Program-made: the position numbers and the translations under genes
Origin: Caulobacter vibrioides
GTDB taxonomy: Bacteria > Pseudomonadota > Alphaproteobacteria > Caulobacterales > Caulobacteraceae
Direction of reading: 5' to 3'
Length of the DNA: 64,000 nucleotides
NCBI RefSeq assembly: GCF_002310375.3
Contig: NZ_CP023315.3
Coordinates: forward strand, 1,116,001-1,180,000
In this document: positions 8,955 through 17,936 of the stretch, one piece after another
How the letters are laid out: the number at the start of each line of letters is the position of its first letter
How positions within the stretch are numbered: the first letter of the stretch is position 1
Notes under the pieces: generated by a model
What the model was told of the DNA's origin: nothing
The model's database searches: none
What the model saw: the letters and a program-made list of their open reading frames with translations, nothing else

Positions 8955-11039
8955 TCAGTCCGGCGGGTTGTGCTTTTCGACAAAGGCGACGGCCTCGGTC
9001 AGCATCTTCAGCCGGGTGTTGCCGCGCGACAGCCAGTGATCTTCACCGTCCAAGGGGATCAGATTCACCGGCTTTCCAGCCTTCGTCAGAGCGTCCGCCA
9101 TGATCTGGCTGTGCTCATAGGGGACGATCGTATCGTCCTTGCCGTGGATCAGCAGGACGGGGATATCGGCCTTGTGCGCCAGCTTGGCGGGCGAGATGGC
9201 GTCCAGGTCCGGCGCCTGGCCGCCTTCAATGCCTATGAAGCGCAGCCAATAGCGCGGCGAGGTCGATGTCCGGAGGTCGCGACTATCGGGGTCGGCGGTG
9301 AGCAGGTCCGGCGCAGCGGTGGGACCAGCGCCCCTGTAGGTGCAATCGTAGGTTCGCTCTTCGGAGCCGCGGGACTCGTTCATCGTGACCGTGTTCAACC
9401 GCTCGTCCAGGCTTGTTCCGGCTTTGACGCACACCGACTTGGGATTGAAGACCGCCCGCCGCACGAGCTGCAAGTCCGAGACGCCAGCCACGGAGACGGC
9501 GCAACGGTAGACGCCCTTGTCCAGCGTGGCCCCCGCCAGCGCGGCGTAGCCGCCGTAGGAGGCGCCCATGATGCAGACGCGCTTCGGGTCGATGACGCCC
9601 TGCGACGCGAGATAGCGGACGCCGTCCGAGAGGTCGGTCTGCATCTTGCGGCCCCATTGACCAAAGCCCGCCTTGACGAAGTCCAGGCCAAAGCCGTCGG
9701 AGCCTCGGAAGTTCGGACGCAGCACCGCGTAGCCGCGCGAGGCCAGCGCTTGGCTCCACCAATCGTAGCCCAAGGTGTCGCGTCCCTCAGGGCCGCCATG
9801 GGGCAGGACGATCAGGGGCAGGTCTTTGGCGGCGCGCCCCTTGGGCAGGGTCAGGTAGGCGTTGATCGCCAGGCCATCGGCGGCGTTGTAGCGGATCGTC
9901 GTGACGGGCGAGATCGCCCCGGCGTCCAGATTCTTATAGACCGGTCCAAGATACTCGGCCTGGCGCGTCGCAAGATCGACGAGCGCAAAGCCTTGGCCTG
10001 TCTCTGGCGAGTCCACGCGGACGACGATCTTCCGCTTGTTCGCCGACCAGGATTGCAGCACGACGCGGTCGGTCTTGAAGGCCTTGGTGACGCCTCGCCA
10101 AGCGGCTTGATCGGCCGGATCGAAGAAGGTGTAGACCATGTCCTCGCCGACCATGCCGTAGCTGCCGATCAGCTTGCGGGTCAGGGGATCATGCACAAAG
10201 CCGCGTAGTTCCAGGTCGTCCGGCAGGGTTTCTCGGTCGCCGGTCGCCCGGTATTCGCGCAGAACGTCGCGATCGTTGCGGCGCCAGACCAGCGCTGAGC
10301 GTCCATCGCGTCCAAGACCGGCTAGGCCGTATGACCCCATCGGCGCGTCGGCCTTGTCGATGACCTTCCAGTTCGAGCCGGCCTTCATCAGCAAGGTCCA
10401 GCGGCCACTCTTTTCATCGTAGGTCGATTGGGCCAGCGGCTCACCGTCCGCGTCGACCAACCATGCGTCTGCGCCCAAGCGCCCGCCGTGGGTCAAGGGG
10501 TGAGTCACGCCCGTGCTCAGGTTCACGCGAAACAGCGTATTGGCCGCGTAGCCGCGCAGATAGCGGACGCCTTGAAGAAAGACATGCGGCGTCCCCTTGA
10601 TCATGCGCACCTGGGGCTGCCCCAAAACGATGTTCAAGGTTTCCTTGACGCCGTCCAGGAGCGGCCTTTGCCGGTTCTTGACGACGTCGAAATCGCTGAC
10701 CGTGAAATACTCCCGGGGCGGTCCGACCAGACGCATGCCTTCGGTAGCGACCGAGGAGACCAGGATCACATGGTCCTCGCCGGCCCAGCTGACGCCGCGC
10801 AGCTTGCTGGCGCCGACCGCGACGCCGGCGATCCCGCCGCCGGCGGTCTTGCGAATGGTCAGAAAGCGCTTGTCGCCATCGGTCGAGACGACCGCCAGTT
10901 TCGAGCCATCCGGCGAGATCTGGACATCCTCGATCATGGGCAGGGCCCCGTAGATCGAGAGGTCAGGCTTTCCTTCGGCTTTCGCCGCCGACAGGCCCCC
11001 TGTCGCGAGAATGCACACGGCGAGCAGCGTCCTGAACAT
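8955..11039 (-). CDS. Exported S9-family serine peptidase (copy 1)
   Basis: The 694-residue protein has a signal peptide (about residues 1-21, ending AKAEG). It continues with a beta-propeller-like region opening YGALPMIEDVQISPDGSKLAVVS and a C-terminal alpha/beta-hydrolase domain. The catalytic triad can be placed at Ser494 (GASYGGYAAL), Asp636 (HGKDDTIVPY) and His668 (DGEDHWLSR). The order and spacing match prolyl oligopeptidase/acylaminoacyl-peptidase relatives. It probably trims peptides in the periplasm. It is co-directional with a close paralogue at 11144-13186, separated by about 100 bp, which indicates tandem duplication. Confidence 0.92.
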   Translation of the reverse strand: MFRTLLAVCILATGGLSAAKAEGKPDLSIYGALPMIEDVQISPDGSKLAVVSTDGDKRFLTIRKTAGGGIAGVAVGASKLRGVSWAGEDHVILVSSVATEGMRLVGPPREYFTVSDFDVVKNRQRPLLDGVKETLNIVLGQPQVRMIKGTPHVFLQGVRYLRGYAANTLFRVNLSTGVTHPLTHGGRLGADAWLVDADGEPLAQSTYDEKSGRWTLLMKAGSNWKVIDKADAPMGSYGLAGLGRDGRSALVWRRNDRDVLREYRATGDRETLPDDLELRGFVHDPLTRKLIGSYGMVGEDMVYTFFDPADQAAWRGVTKAFKTDRVVLQSWSANKRKIVVRVDSPETGQGFALVDLATRQAEYLGPVYKNLDAGAISPVTTIRYNAADGLAINAYLTLPKGRAAKDLPLIVLPHGGPEGRDTLGYDWWSQALASRGYAVLRPNFRGSDGFGLDFVKAGFGQWGRKMQTDLSDGVRYLASQGVIDPKRVCIMGASYGGYAALAGATLDKGVYRCAVSVAGVSDLQLVRRAVFNPKSVCVKAGTSLDERLNTVTMNESRGSEERTYDCTYRGAGPTAAPDLLTADPDSRDLRTSTSPRYWLRFIGIEGGQAPDLDAISPAKLAHKADIPVLLIHGKDDTIVPYEHSQIMADALTKAGKPVNLIPLDGEDHWLSRGNTRLKMLTEAVAFVEKHNPPD

Positions 11040-11143
11040 CGGTCTTCCCCCGCCTTACTTGGCGCTCTACCCTAGAGTGTTCCGGGGGCGACCTCCCGTC
11101 AATAAGCCGCGAACACCAATGTTCGCCGGAACCGTGCGCGTAC

Positions 11144-13186
11144 TCAGTCCGGCGGATTGTGTTTTTCGACGAAGGCGACGGCTTCGGTCAGCATCTTCAG
11201 ACGAGTCGCGCCGCGCGAGAGCCAGTGATCTTCGCCGTCCAAGGGGATCAGATCTACCGGCTTTCCAGCCCTCTTCAGGGCGTCCGCCATGATCTGGCTG
11301 TGCGCGTAGGGGACGATCGTGTCGTCGGTTCCGTGGATCAGCAAGACGGGGACGCTGACCTTGTCCGCCAGTTTGGCCGGAGAGATCGCGTCCAGGTCCG
11401 GGGTGCGTGACCCGTCGAAGCCCATGAATCGCAGCCAATAGCGCGGTGAGGTTGATGTCCGCAGATCCCGGCCATCGGCGTTGGTGACGAGCAGTCTCCG
11501 GATGTTGAGCGGACCCGCGCCGCGAAGCCGACAATCGCCCACAGCGCTTCTCGCCCCTGAGCCTGGACCTTCGGCGACACAGACCGCCTCGGGCTTGAGA
11601 ACCGATTGGACGACAAGATTGAGATCAGTCGGTCCGCCGACGGAGACCGCGCAGCGATACACCCCCGTGTCGAGAGCCGCGCCGGCCAGGGCCGCATAGC
11701 CCCCGTAGCTGGCGCCCATGATGCAGACGCGGTTGCGATCAATCAGTCCCTGGTCGGCCAGATGGCGGACGCCGTCGGAAAGGTCCGTCTGCATCGTCTT
11801 GCCCCACTGGCCAAATCCCGCCGCGAGGAAGTCGACGCCCAAGCCGTCCGAACCACGGAAGTTCGCCCGCAGCACGGCATAGCCACGCGACGCCAACGCC
11901 TGGCTCCACCAGTCGTAGCCCAGCGTATCGCGACCTTCCGGTCCCGCATGCGGCAACACGATCAAGGGCAGGTTCCGAGGGGCGCGGGTCCTGGGCAGGG
12001 TGAGGTAGGCGTTGATCGCCAGCCCGTCGGCCGCCTTGTAGCTGATCGCGCGGACAGGCGAGATCGCGTCCGCTGTCAGGTTCTTGTAGATTGGCCCCAG
12101 CGTCCAACTCTGTTTGGTGTCGAAATCGACGATCGCGAAGGCGGGGCCTTTCGTCGGCGAATCCACCTTTACGACCAGTCGCTTGCGATCCTTGGTCCAG
12201 GACTGAAGCGTTACGCGGTCGTCCGGGAAGGCTTTGAGCGCTGCGCGCCAAAACGCTTGATCTGTCGTCTTGTTGAAGGCGTAGACGATATCGTCCCCGC
12301 GCATGCCGTAGCTTCCGATCAGCCGCTGCGTTTCGGGGTCGTGAAGCAGGCCTTTCAGGTCGCTATCCTCGACCAGCATCTCGGATGCGCCATCGGCGCG
12401 ATATTCTTTCAGCGCCACATCCTCTCCGCGCCGCCAGACCACGGCCGAGGTTCCGTCCCGCCCGAGACCTGAAACGCCATGGGACCCCATTGGTGCGAGG
12501 GCGGTATCGACAGTTCTCCAGGTCGAACCCGCCTTCATTAGGAGGCTCCAGCGCCCTGTCGTGTGGTCATAGGTCGACTGAGCGAGCGGCTGACCCTCGG
12601 CGTCCACCAACCAGCTGTCGGAGCTGTAGCGCGCGCCATGCTCCAGCATTCGTATCGTGCCGGTCCGAAGGTTGAACCGGAAAAGCGTATTGGCCGCAGC
12701 GCCTCGCAGAAAGCGTGCGCCTTCCAGGAAGACGTGCGGATCGCCCTTGATCGTGCGGATCTGCGGTTGGCCCAGGATCATGGTCAGGGCCTCGGGCGCG
12801 GCCTCCATCAGCGGCTTCTGGACGCCGCTTACGATGTTGAAGTCGACGACCGTGAAGTACTCGCGCTTGGGCCCAGCAAGTTGTAGCCCTTGGGTCGCCA
12901 CCGAGGAGACGAGGATCACGTGATCCTCGCCCGCCCAGGAGGCGCTGCGCAGCTTGTTGTCTCCGACGGAGATGCCGGCCAGACCGCCGCCCTCGGTCTT
13001 GCGGATGGTGAGAAAGCGCTTTTCGCCGTCCGTCGTGATCACCGCCAGCTTGGAGCCGTCTGGAGAGATTTGAACGTCCTCGACCATGGGAAGCGCGCCA
13101 TAGAGCGAGAGCTTGGGCGGCTCTTTGGCTGCGGCTTGGCTGAGGGAGGGGAGTGTTAGAGCGAGGGTTAGCGCCAGTCTGATCAT
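11144..13186 (-). CDS. Exported S9-family serine peptidase (copy 2)
   Basis: This 680-residue paralogue of the neighbouring S9 peptidase shares the opening YGALPMVEDVQISPDGSKLAV and most downstream blocks. The signal peptide ends near SQAAAK. The triad falls at Ser493 (GASYGGYAAL), Asp622 (HGTDDTIVPY) and His654 (DGEDHWLSR). It is shorter than copy 1, mainly in the segment before ADGRDLRTSTSPRYWLRF, where copy 1 has extra residues with several Cys. The two may differ in substrate range. Confidence 0.92.
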   Translation of the reverse strand: MIRLALTLALTLPSLSQAAAKEPPKLSLYGALPMVEDVQISPDGSKLAVITTDGEKRFLTIRKTEGGGLAGISVGDNKLRSASWAGEDHVILVSSVATQGLQLAGPKREYFTVVDFNIVSGVQKPLMEAAPEALTMILGQPQIRTIKGDPHVFLEGARFLRGAAANTLFRFNLRTGTIRMLEHGARYSSDSWLVDAEGQPLAQSTYDHTTGRWSLLMKAGSTWRTVDTALAPMGSHGVSGLGRDGTSAVVWRRGEDVALKEYRADGASEMLVEDSDLKGLLHDPETQRLIGSYGMRGDDIVYAFNKTTDQAFWRAALKAFPDDRVTLQSWTKDRKRLVVKVDSPTKGPAFAIVDFDTKQSWTLGPIYKNLTADAISPVRAISYKAADGLAINAYLTLPRTRAPRNLPLIVLPHAGPEGRDTLGYDWWSQALASRGYAVLRANFRGSDGLGVDFLAAGFGQWGKTMQTDLSDGVRHLADQGLIDRNRVCIMGASYGGYAALAGAALDTGVYRCAVSVGGPTDLNLVVQSVLKPEAVCVAEGPGSGARSAVGDCRLRGAGPLNIRRLLVTNADGRDLRTSTSPRYWLRFMGFDGSRTPDLDAISPAKLADKVSVPVLLIHGTDDTIVPYAHSQIMADALKRAGKPVDLIPLDGEDHWLSRGATRLKMLTEAVAFVEKHNPPD

Positions 13187-13261
13187 GAGATGCCCCTACA
13201 CGATCCGGACACTCTACCCTGGCGCGCTTTTTCGTCGAGTGCTCGCAACTGTCCGCGCAAA

Positions 13262-13292
13262 ACAAAACGCCCCGGCCGTGAGGCCGGGGCGT
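13262..13292 (-). terminator. Intrinsic terminator after infC
   Basis: The stem acgccccggcc/ggccggggcgt (11 bp, loop gtga) is followed on the minus strand by TTTTGTTTTG. It sits about 25 bases past the infC stop and separates infC from the S9 peptidase genes, so infC is probably a separate transcript. Confidence 0.88.
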
Positions 13293-13317
13293 TTGGTTGT
13301 CTACCCGTGATCCAAGC

Positions 13318-13839
13318 CTAGCGCGGGGCCAGGATCATGATCATCTGACGGCCTTCCATGCGCGGCTCGTACTCGACCTTGGCGACCTCGTCGAAGTCGG
13401 CCTTGACCTTCTGCAGCAGCTTCATGCCGAGCTCGGGGTGGGCCATTTCGCGACCGCGGAAGCGCAGGGTCACCTTGACCTTGTCGCCTTCCTCGAAGAA
13501 GCGATGCATCGCCTTGGCCTTCACGTCGTAGTCGTGGCTGTCGATGTTCGGGCGGAGCTTGATCTCCTTGAGCTCGACCACCTTCTGCCGCTTGCGCGCC
13601 TCGTTCTTCTTCTTCTGCTCCTGGAACTTGAACTTGCCGTAGTCCAGGATCTTGCAGACGGGAGGATTGGCGTTCGGAACGATTTCCACCAGGTCCAGAC
13701 CGGCTTCCTCTGCCGCTTCCATAGCGGACGCGGTCGGCATCTCGCCTTGCTTTTCGCCGTGTTGGTCGATCAGCAGGACACGGGGGACACGGATTTCATC
13801 GTTGATACGCGGTCCGTCTTTAACGGGCGGCGTTTGCAT
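13318..13839 (-). CDS. infC: Translation initiation factor IF-3
   Basis: The 173-residue IF-3 binds the 30S subunit, blocks 50S joining and checks start-codon pairing. The N-domain ([23 protein letters not shown], then [23 protein letters not shown]) leads into a Lys-rich linker ([14 protein letters not shown]) and the C-domain ([20 protein letters not shown], then [21 protein letters not shown]). The start reads ATG here; many infC genes use ATT or ATA, and I see no better upstream alternative. It is followed by its own terminator and is not adjacent to rpmI-rplT. Confidence 0.98.
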
Positions 13840-14108
13840 AGGACGGCGAATAGGGGCGGCTCCGGTGCTGTTGGTATGAAAGGCGGTAAGATGAATATAG
13901 CTGAACGCGTTCGCGCCGCGCTGGGCGCGCCGCGAGAACCTGATATATGACGCGCCCGCCGCGCTGTATCAAGCGAAGGCGGTCAAACAGACGCTAGCGG
14001 GTCCATTTTTTTGACCCTGTAGCGAAGCCTGAGGAATATTCGGGCCGATCGGGACGGAAACGGCGAGGCGGGGACGAGTTTTCCCTGAACAAGACGCTTG
14101 CCCGACTC
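13840..14108. other. Divergent intergenic region between infC and the YitT gene
   Basis: This 269-bp stretch should hold the promoters of both genes. It contains one short plus-strand frame ([12 protein letters not shown]..., ending 13950) without a ribosome site, which I do not call. There is an AT-rich run tccatttttttgaccc near 14000. I see no clear operator or RNA gene. Confidence 0.5.
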
Positions 14109-14708
14109 ATGCCCGAACATCGCCATTCCGCCCTCGAGGACGTCCATGCGCTCCTCATCGGTTCAAGCTTCATCGCCGTGGGCCTGACCCTGCTCAAGGC
14201 CGCTGGCCTGGTGACCGGCGGCGTCGCCGGCGTGGCGCTGATCGTTTCGTACCTGGGCGACTGGCCGGTGGGGGTGGTGTTCTTCGTCCTCAACCTGCCG
14301 TTCTACGTCCTGGCCCAGCGGACCCTGGGCTGGGCGTTCACGTTCAAGACCCTGGCGACCAACCTGCTTCTGGCCGGGCTGGCCTGGGGCATGCCGCAGT
14401 GGCTGAAGGTCGGCGGCATTGATCCGATCTTCTCGGCCGTCTTCGGCGGCACGATCATCGGCATGGGCATTCTGGCCCTGGCCCGTCACCGGTCCAGCGT
14501 GGGCGGGGTCGGGGTCCTGGCGCTCTATCTGCAGGAGCGCCGAGGGATCAGCGCCGGCAAGGTGCAGATGGCGGCCGACTGCGTGGTGGTGGCCGCGGCG
14601 TTCTTCACGATCAGCTTCGACAAGCTTCTGCTGTCCATCGCCAGCGCCGTGGCCCTGAGCGCGGTGATCATCGCCAACCACAAGCCGGGGCGGTATGCGG
14701 GGTATTGA
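14109..14708 (+). CDS. YitT-family (DUF161) integral membrane protein
   Basis: The 199-residue protein has about five hydrophobic segments: IGSSFIAVGLTLLKAAGLVTG, GVAGVALIVSYL, VGVVFFVLNLPFYVLA, VFGGTIIGMGILALA and a last span near the C-terminus. The blocks GLVTGGVAGVAL and GGTIIGMGILALARHRSSVGGVGVLALYLQERRG match the YitT/DUF161 family. That family is of uncertain function, possibly transport. It is a monocistronic plus-strand gene facing the glycosyltransferase pair. Confidence 0.88.
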   Translation: MPEHRHSALEDVHALLIGSSFIAVGLTLLKAAGLVTGGVAGVALIVSYLGDWPVGVVFFVLNLPFYVLAQRTLGWAFTFKTLATNLLLAGLAWGMPQWLKVGGIDPIFSAVFGGTIIGMGILALARHRSSVGGVGVLALYLQERRGISAGKVQMAADCVVVAAAFFTISFDKLLLSIASAVALSAVIIANHKPGRYAGY

Positions 14709-14717
14709 GCCCTTTTG

Positions 14718-14852
14718 CGCCCCCTCCGTCTCGCTGCGTATCCGCAGCGATCCACCTCCCCCGCAAGCGGGGCAGGAGGCTAGCGGGGTCCTCCTCACCC
14801 GTGAAACGGGGGAGGTGGCGCGGCGCCGATAGGCGACGTGACGGAGGGGGCG
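14718..14852. repeat. Intergenic inverted repeat, 'gccccctccgtc' family
   Basis: The outer arms cgccccctccgtc and gacggagggggcg enclose inner arms ccacctccccc/gggggaggtgg. It sits between two convergent genes. An almost identical element, in the other orientation, is at 54276-54410. Confidence 0.88.
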
Positions 14853-14864
14853 CTCTTTCGCGAA

Positions 14865-15836
14865 CTAATGCGGCAACAGCGCCATGGCCGCGCTGGCCAC
14901 GGTGCTGACGGGCAGGGCCTTGAGGTCGGGCGAACGGATCACCGCCACGTGGCCGCGCGGGCCGCATAGCTCTGGGTCCGAGGCGTCGGAGAACAGGGCG
15001 ATGGTCGGCGCGCCGGCGGCGGCCAGCAGGTGCGTCGGGCCGGTGTCGTTGCCGACGGCCAGCGCCGCCTTGGCCCCTAGCACGGCGAGCTGTGCAAAGT
15101 CGGTGCGGCCGGTCAGATCGCGCGCGCCGCCCACGGCCTTCTGGATGTGGCGGGCCATGGCGCTTTCCTGGGGACCGCCGATGATGACGATGTCCAGGCC
15201 CCTGGCCTTCAGCAGCGAGCCCAGCTGGGCGTAGTACTCGACCGGCCAGCGCTTTTCGAGCCGGTGGGCCGAGCCGCCCGGCACGAACAGAACGTACGGA
15301 CGCGGCGCGGCGGCGCCAGCGACGGGGCGCGGCTCCTTGTGCTTGCGCAGGATCCAGGAGAGGTCTGGCGGCGGCGCGCTGCCCGGCTCGGTCGGGGCGT
15401 CGGGCCAGATCCCCGCGGCGCGGAGCTGATCGGCCTGGCGCTCCAGCGTGTGCATTTGCAGGCGCGCCGAGCCCTTCTGCGGCAGGGCGCAGCCCACCGC
15501 GATCCCGCTCCATTGCGGGGGGAAGGGGCGCAGCAACTGGAAGTACCAGTTGGTCCGGCTGTTGGTCTGCAGATCGTAGATGCGGTCGTAGCGCGCCTTG
15601 CGGACACGGCCGATCATGGCCAGCGTCTGGCCAAAGTCGTCGGGGCGCCCGTCGGTCTCGACGGTGTTGACGTAGGGGCTGAGCTTGGCCAGGGCCTCGA
15701 AGGGCGGGGTGGTCAGCAGGGTGATCTTGGCCTTGGGGTGAGCTTCGCGGATCTTGCGCATCGCGGCCAGGGCCAGGACGAAATCGCCCAGCGCGCCCAG
15801 CTTGATGACTAGGACCTTCTTGATCTCCTTGCTCAA
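14865..15836 (-). CDS. Family 9 glycosyltransferase (heptosyltransferase-like)
   Basis: The start is probably TTG 15836, whose bases overlap the upstream TGA (TTGA), giving 323 residues beginning MSKEIKKVLVIKLGALGDFV. GT9 enzymes add heptose or related sugars to the LPS core. The N-terminal IKLGALGDFVLALAAMRKI, the central YVLFVPGGSAHRLEKRWP and the C-terminal AVGNDTGPTHLLAAAGAPTIALFS are ADP-heptose:LPS transferase blocks. It is coupled to the preceding GT4 gene, so both probably build the same surface polysaccharide. Confidence 0.88.
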   Translation of the reverse strand: MSKEIKKVLVIKLGALGDFVLALAAMRKIREAHPKAKITLLTTPPFEALAKLSPYVNTVETDGRPDDFGQTLAMIGRVRKARYDRIYDLQTNSRTNWYFQLLRPFPPQWSGIAVGCALPQKGSARLQMHTLERQADQLRAAGIWPDAPTEPGSAPPPDLSWILRKHKEPRPVAGAAAPRPYVLFVPGGSAHRLEKRWPVEYYAQLGSLLKARGLDIVIIGGPQESAMARHIQKAVGGARDLTGRTDFAQLAVLGAKAALAVGNDTGPTHLLAAAGAPTIALFSDASDPELCGPRGHVAVIRSPDLKALPVSTVASAAMALLPH

Positions 15837-17005
15837 GACGAACGCTCCAAACCCAACACACGCGCATAGACCTTGAGGGTCGCTTCGCACATCGCGTCCA
15901 CTGAATACAACCGCCGAGCACGCAGGCGAGCGGCTTGTCCCATGGATTGACGCGCTGAGGCGCCAAGATCGGCGGCCTCCAGCAGCGCTGTGGCCCAGGC
16001 CTCGGCGTCGCCGGGCGTGACTAGCCACCCGGTTTTGCCCGGCACGACGGTCTCGCGCGTGGCCCCATGGTCGGCCGCCATGACGGGGCGGCCCATGACC
16101 TGAGGCTCCACCGCCGTGCGGCCGAACGCTTCGGGCTCCAAGGAGGGAGCAATGGCGAGATCGGCCAGCAGATAGGCCGCCGGCATGTCGTCGCAATGAC
16201 CGACCAGCTTGACGGCGTCCTGGAGGCCCGCCTGCGCGATCGCCGCTTCCAGTTCGGCGCGATAGCCCTTGCGGCCCTGGTCGTCGCCGGCCAGCAGCAG
16301 CAGCACCTTGTCCTGGCGACGGGCCTTCAGCAGCGCCATCGCCTGAACCAGCAGGCCCTGGCCCTTCCAGCGGGTCAGGCGACCGGCCAGCAGCACCTTC
16401 AGGCGACGCTCGTCCGGCGCAAGGCCCCAGGCCTGACGCAGGGCCTCGATCCGATCGGCGCTGACCACGTCGGGCTCGAAGCGCGACAGGTCGACGCCGC
16501 GCGGGATGGCCACCACCTTGTCGGCGGCGACGCCGTGCTCGCGGATGACGTGCTCGCGTGTGTATTCGGAGTTGGCGATCACCACGGCGCCCTTGGTCAT
16601 CACCGCATTGTACCAGCGCTTGAGGCCGGACTTGGCGTTGTAGACCCCGTGATAGGTGGCCACGAACGGGACCTTGGTGGCGTGGGCGGCCCACAGCGCG
16701 CTGAAGGCCGGGGCGCGGGAGCGGGCGTGCACAAGGCTGACCTTCTCCCGCCGGATCAGGTCGATCAGCCGGGCGGCGTTGCCCAGCATGATCAGAGGGT
16801 TCTTGGACTGGGCGGGCATCTGCGCCAGGCGCGCGCCGTCGGCCTCCAGCCGCGCGGCCATGCGTCCGCCGCGCGTGGCGACCAGCGCCTTGCCGCCTTG
16901 CGCCACCACCGCGCGAGCGACATCAATCGTCGTCTGTTCGGCGCCGCCGGTTTCCAGTTCCGGCGTCACTTGCAGCAGGGTGAAGTTGGCGGGTAGGTCG
17001 GGCAC
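15833..17005 (-). CDS. Family 4 glycosyltransferase (LPS-type)
   Basis: A GTG start at 17005 gives 390 residues. The N-terminal Rossmann half has PELETGGAEQTTIDVARAV and RGGRMAARLEADGA. The C-terminal half carries the nucleotide-sugar blocks LLAGRLTRWKGQGLLVQAMALL and SLEPEAFGRTAVEPQVMGRPVMA, including the EAFG..E motif of retaining GT4 enzymes. It is most likely an LPS core or O-antigen sugar transferase on the cytoplasmic face. Its stop overlaps the start of the GT9 gene, giving a two-gene operon. Confidence 0.9.
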   Translation of the reverse strand: MPDLPANFTLLQVTPELETGGAEQTTIDVARAVVAQGGKALVATRGGRMAARLEADGARLAQMPAQSKNPLIMLGNAARLIDLIRREKVSLVHARSRAPAFSALWAAHATKVPFVATYHGVYNAKSGLKRWYNAVMTKGAVVIANSEYTREHVIREHGVAADKVVAIPRGVDLSRFEPDVVSADRIEALRQAWGLAPDERRLKVLLAGRLTRWKGQGLLVQAMALLKARRQDKVLLLLAGDDQGRKGYRAELEAAIAQAGLQDAVKLVGHCDDMPAAYLLADLAIAPSLEPEAFGRTAVEPQVMGRPVMAADHGATRETVVPGKTGWLVTPGDAEAWATALLEAADLGASARQSMGQAARLRARRLYSVDAMCEATLKVYARVLGLERSS

Positions 17006-17060
17006 GCGAGTCTCGACGGCGATAACCGCCCGTTGTTAGCGAAAGGATCAAGGCGACGCC

Positions 17061-17933
17061 ATGACCGAATCCCGGGGCGCCCTGACGCGCGAAGACGGAT
17101 CGACCCTGGCCTGGCGGCGCGTTGACGGCGAAGGGCCGACGGTCGTGTGGCTGGGCGGCTTCCACTCCGACATGACCGGAACCAAGGCCGAGGTGCTGGC
17201 CGAGCAGGCCAAGGCGACGGGCGGGTCCTATGTGCGGTTCGACTATTTCGGCCATGGCGAGTCGAGCGGTCAGTTTCGCGACGGCACGATCGGCCGCTGG
17301 CGCGGCGACGCCCTGGCGGTGATCGATGAGCTGACCGACGGACCGTTGGTGCTGGTCGGCTCATCGATGGGCGGCTGGCTCTCGTGCCTGGCGGCGCTGG
17401 CGCGGCCGGACCGGGTGAAGGCCCTGGTGCTGATCGCGCCTGCGCCGGACTTCACCGAGAAGCTGATGGGACCCGAGCTGTCGGCCGAGGCCAAGACGGC
17501 GATCGCCCGCGACGGCTTCTGGATCCGGCCTTCCGAGTACGACGACGGCGGCTATCCGATCACCCGCGACCTTCTGGAAGACGGCGCGCGGTGGTCGATC
17601 CTGCCCGGACCCGTGCCGATCGACGTTCCGTTGCGCATCCTGCAGGGCGGCGCCGACCAGGACGTGCCGTGGACCCACGCCCTGGCGCTGGCCAACGCCC
17701 TGACCTCGGACAATGTCGTCTTCACCCTGATCAAGGACGGCGACCACCGTCTCTCGCGCCCGCAGGATCTGGAGCGCCTGGTCGCCGCCGTTTCCGAGGC
17801 CAAGGGCCTGGCTGAGCCGGAAGAGGGGGATCTCGTCTCCCGCCGCCTGGCGCGGGCCGCGCGGCTGCGGAATGCGGCAGGCCTGGAAGCGACTGGGATC
17901 GCGCCGCGACCACTGCCGATCGACGACGAGTAG
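17061..17933 (+). CDS. Alpha/beta hydrolase
   Basis: The 290-residue protein lacks a signal peptide. The nucleophile elbow GSSMGG gives Ser102. An oxyanion-region GGFHSDMTGTKAE follows strand 3, and YFGHGESSG precedes the elbow. The Asp in LQGGADQDVPWTHAL and the His in IKDGDHRLSR complete the triad. The pattern resembles thioesterase or carboxylesterase-like hydrolases (BAAT/S9-like, as in ABHD10 relatives). The substrate is unknown. It diverges from the glycosyltransferase operon with about 55 bp between. Confidence 0.88.
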   Translation: MTESRGALTREDGSTLAWRRVDGEGPTVVWLGGFHSDMTGTKAEVLAEQAKATGGSYVRFDYFGHGESSGQFRDGTIGRWRGDALAVIDELTDGPLVLVGSSMGGWLSCLAALARPDRVKALVLIAPAPDFTEKLMGPELSAEAKTAIARDGFWIRPSEYDDGGYPITRDLLEDGARWSILPGPVPIDVPLRILQGGADQDVPWTHALALANALTSDNVVFTLIKDGDHRLSRPQDLERLVAAVSEAKGLAEPEEGDLVSRRLARAARLRNAAGLEATGIAPRPLPIDDE

Positions 17934-17936
17934 CCC

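Noticed and set aside
13874..13950. Short frame [12 protein letters not shown]... in the infC-YitT gap
   Set aside because: It has no ribosome site and no recognisable sequence; I leave it as uncalled.
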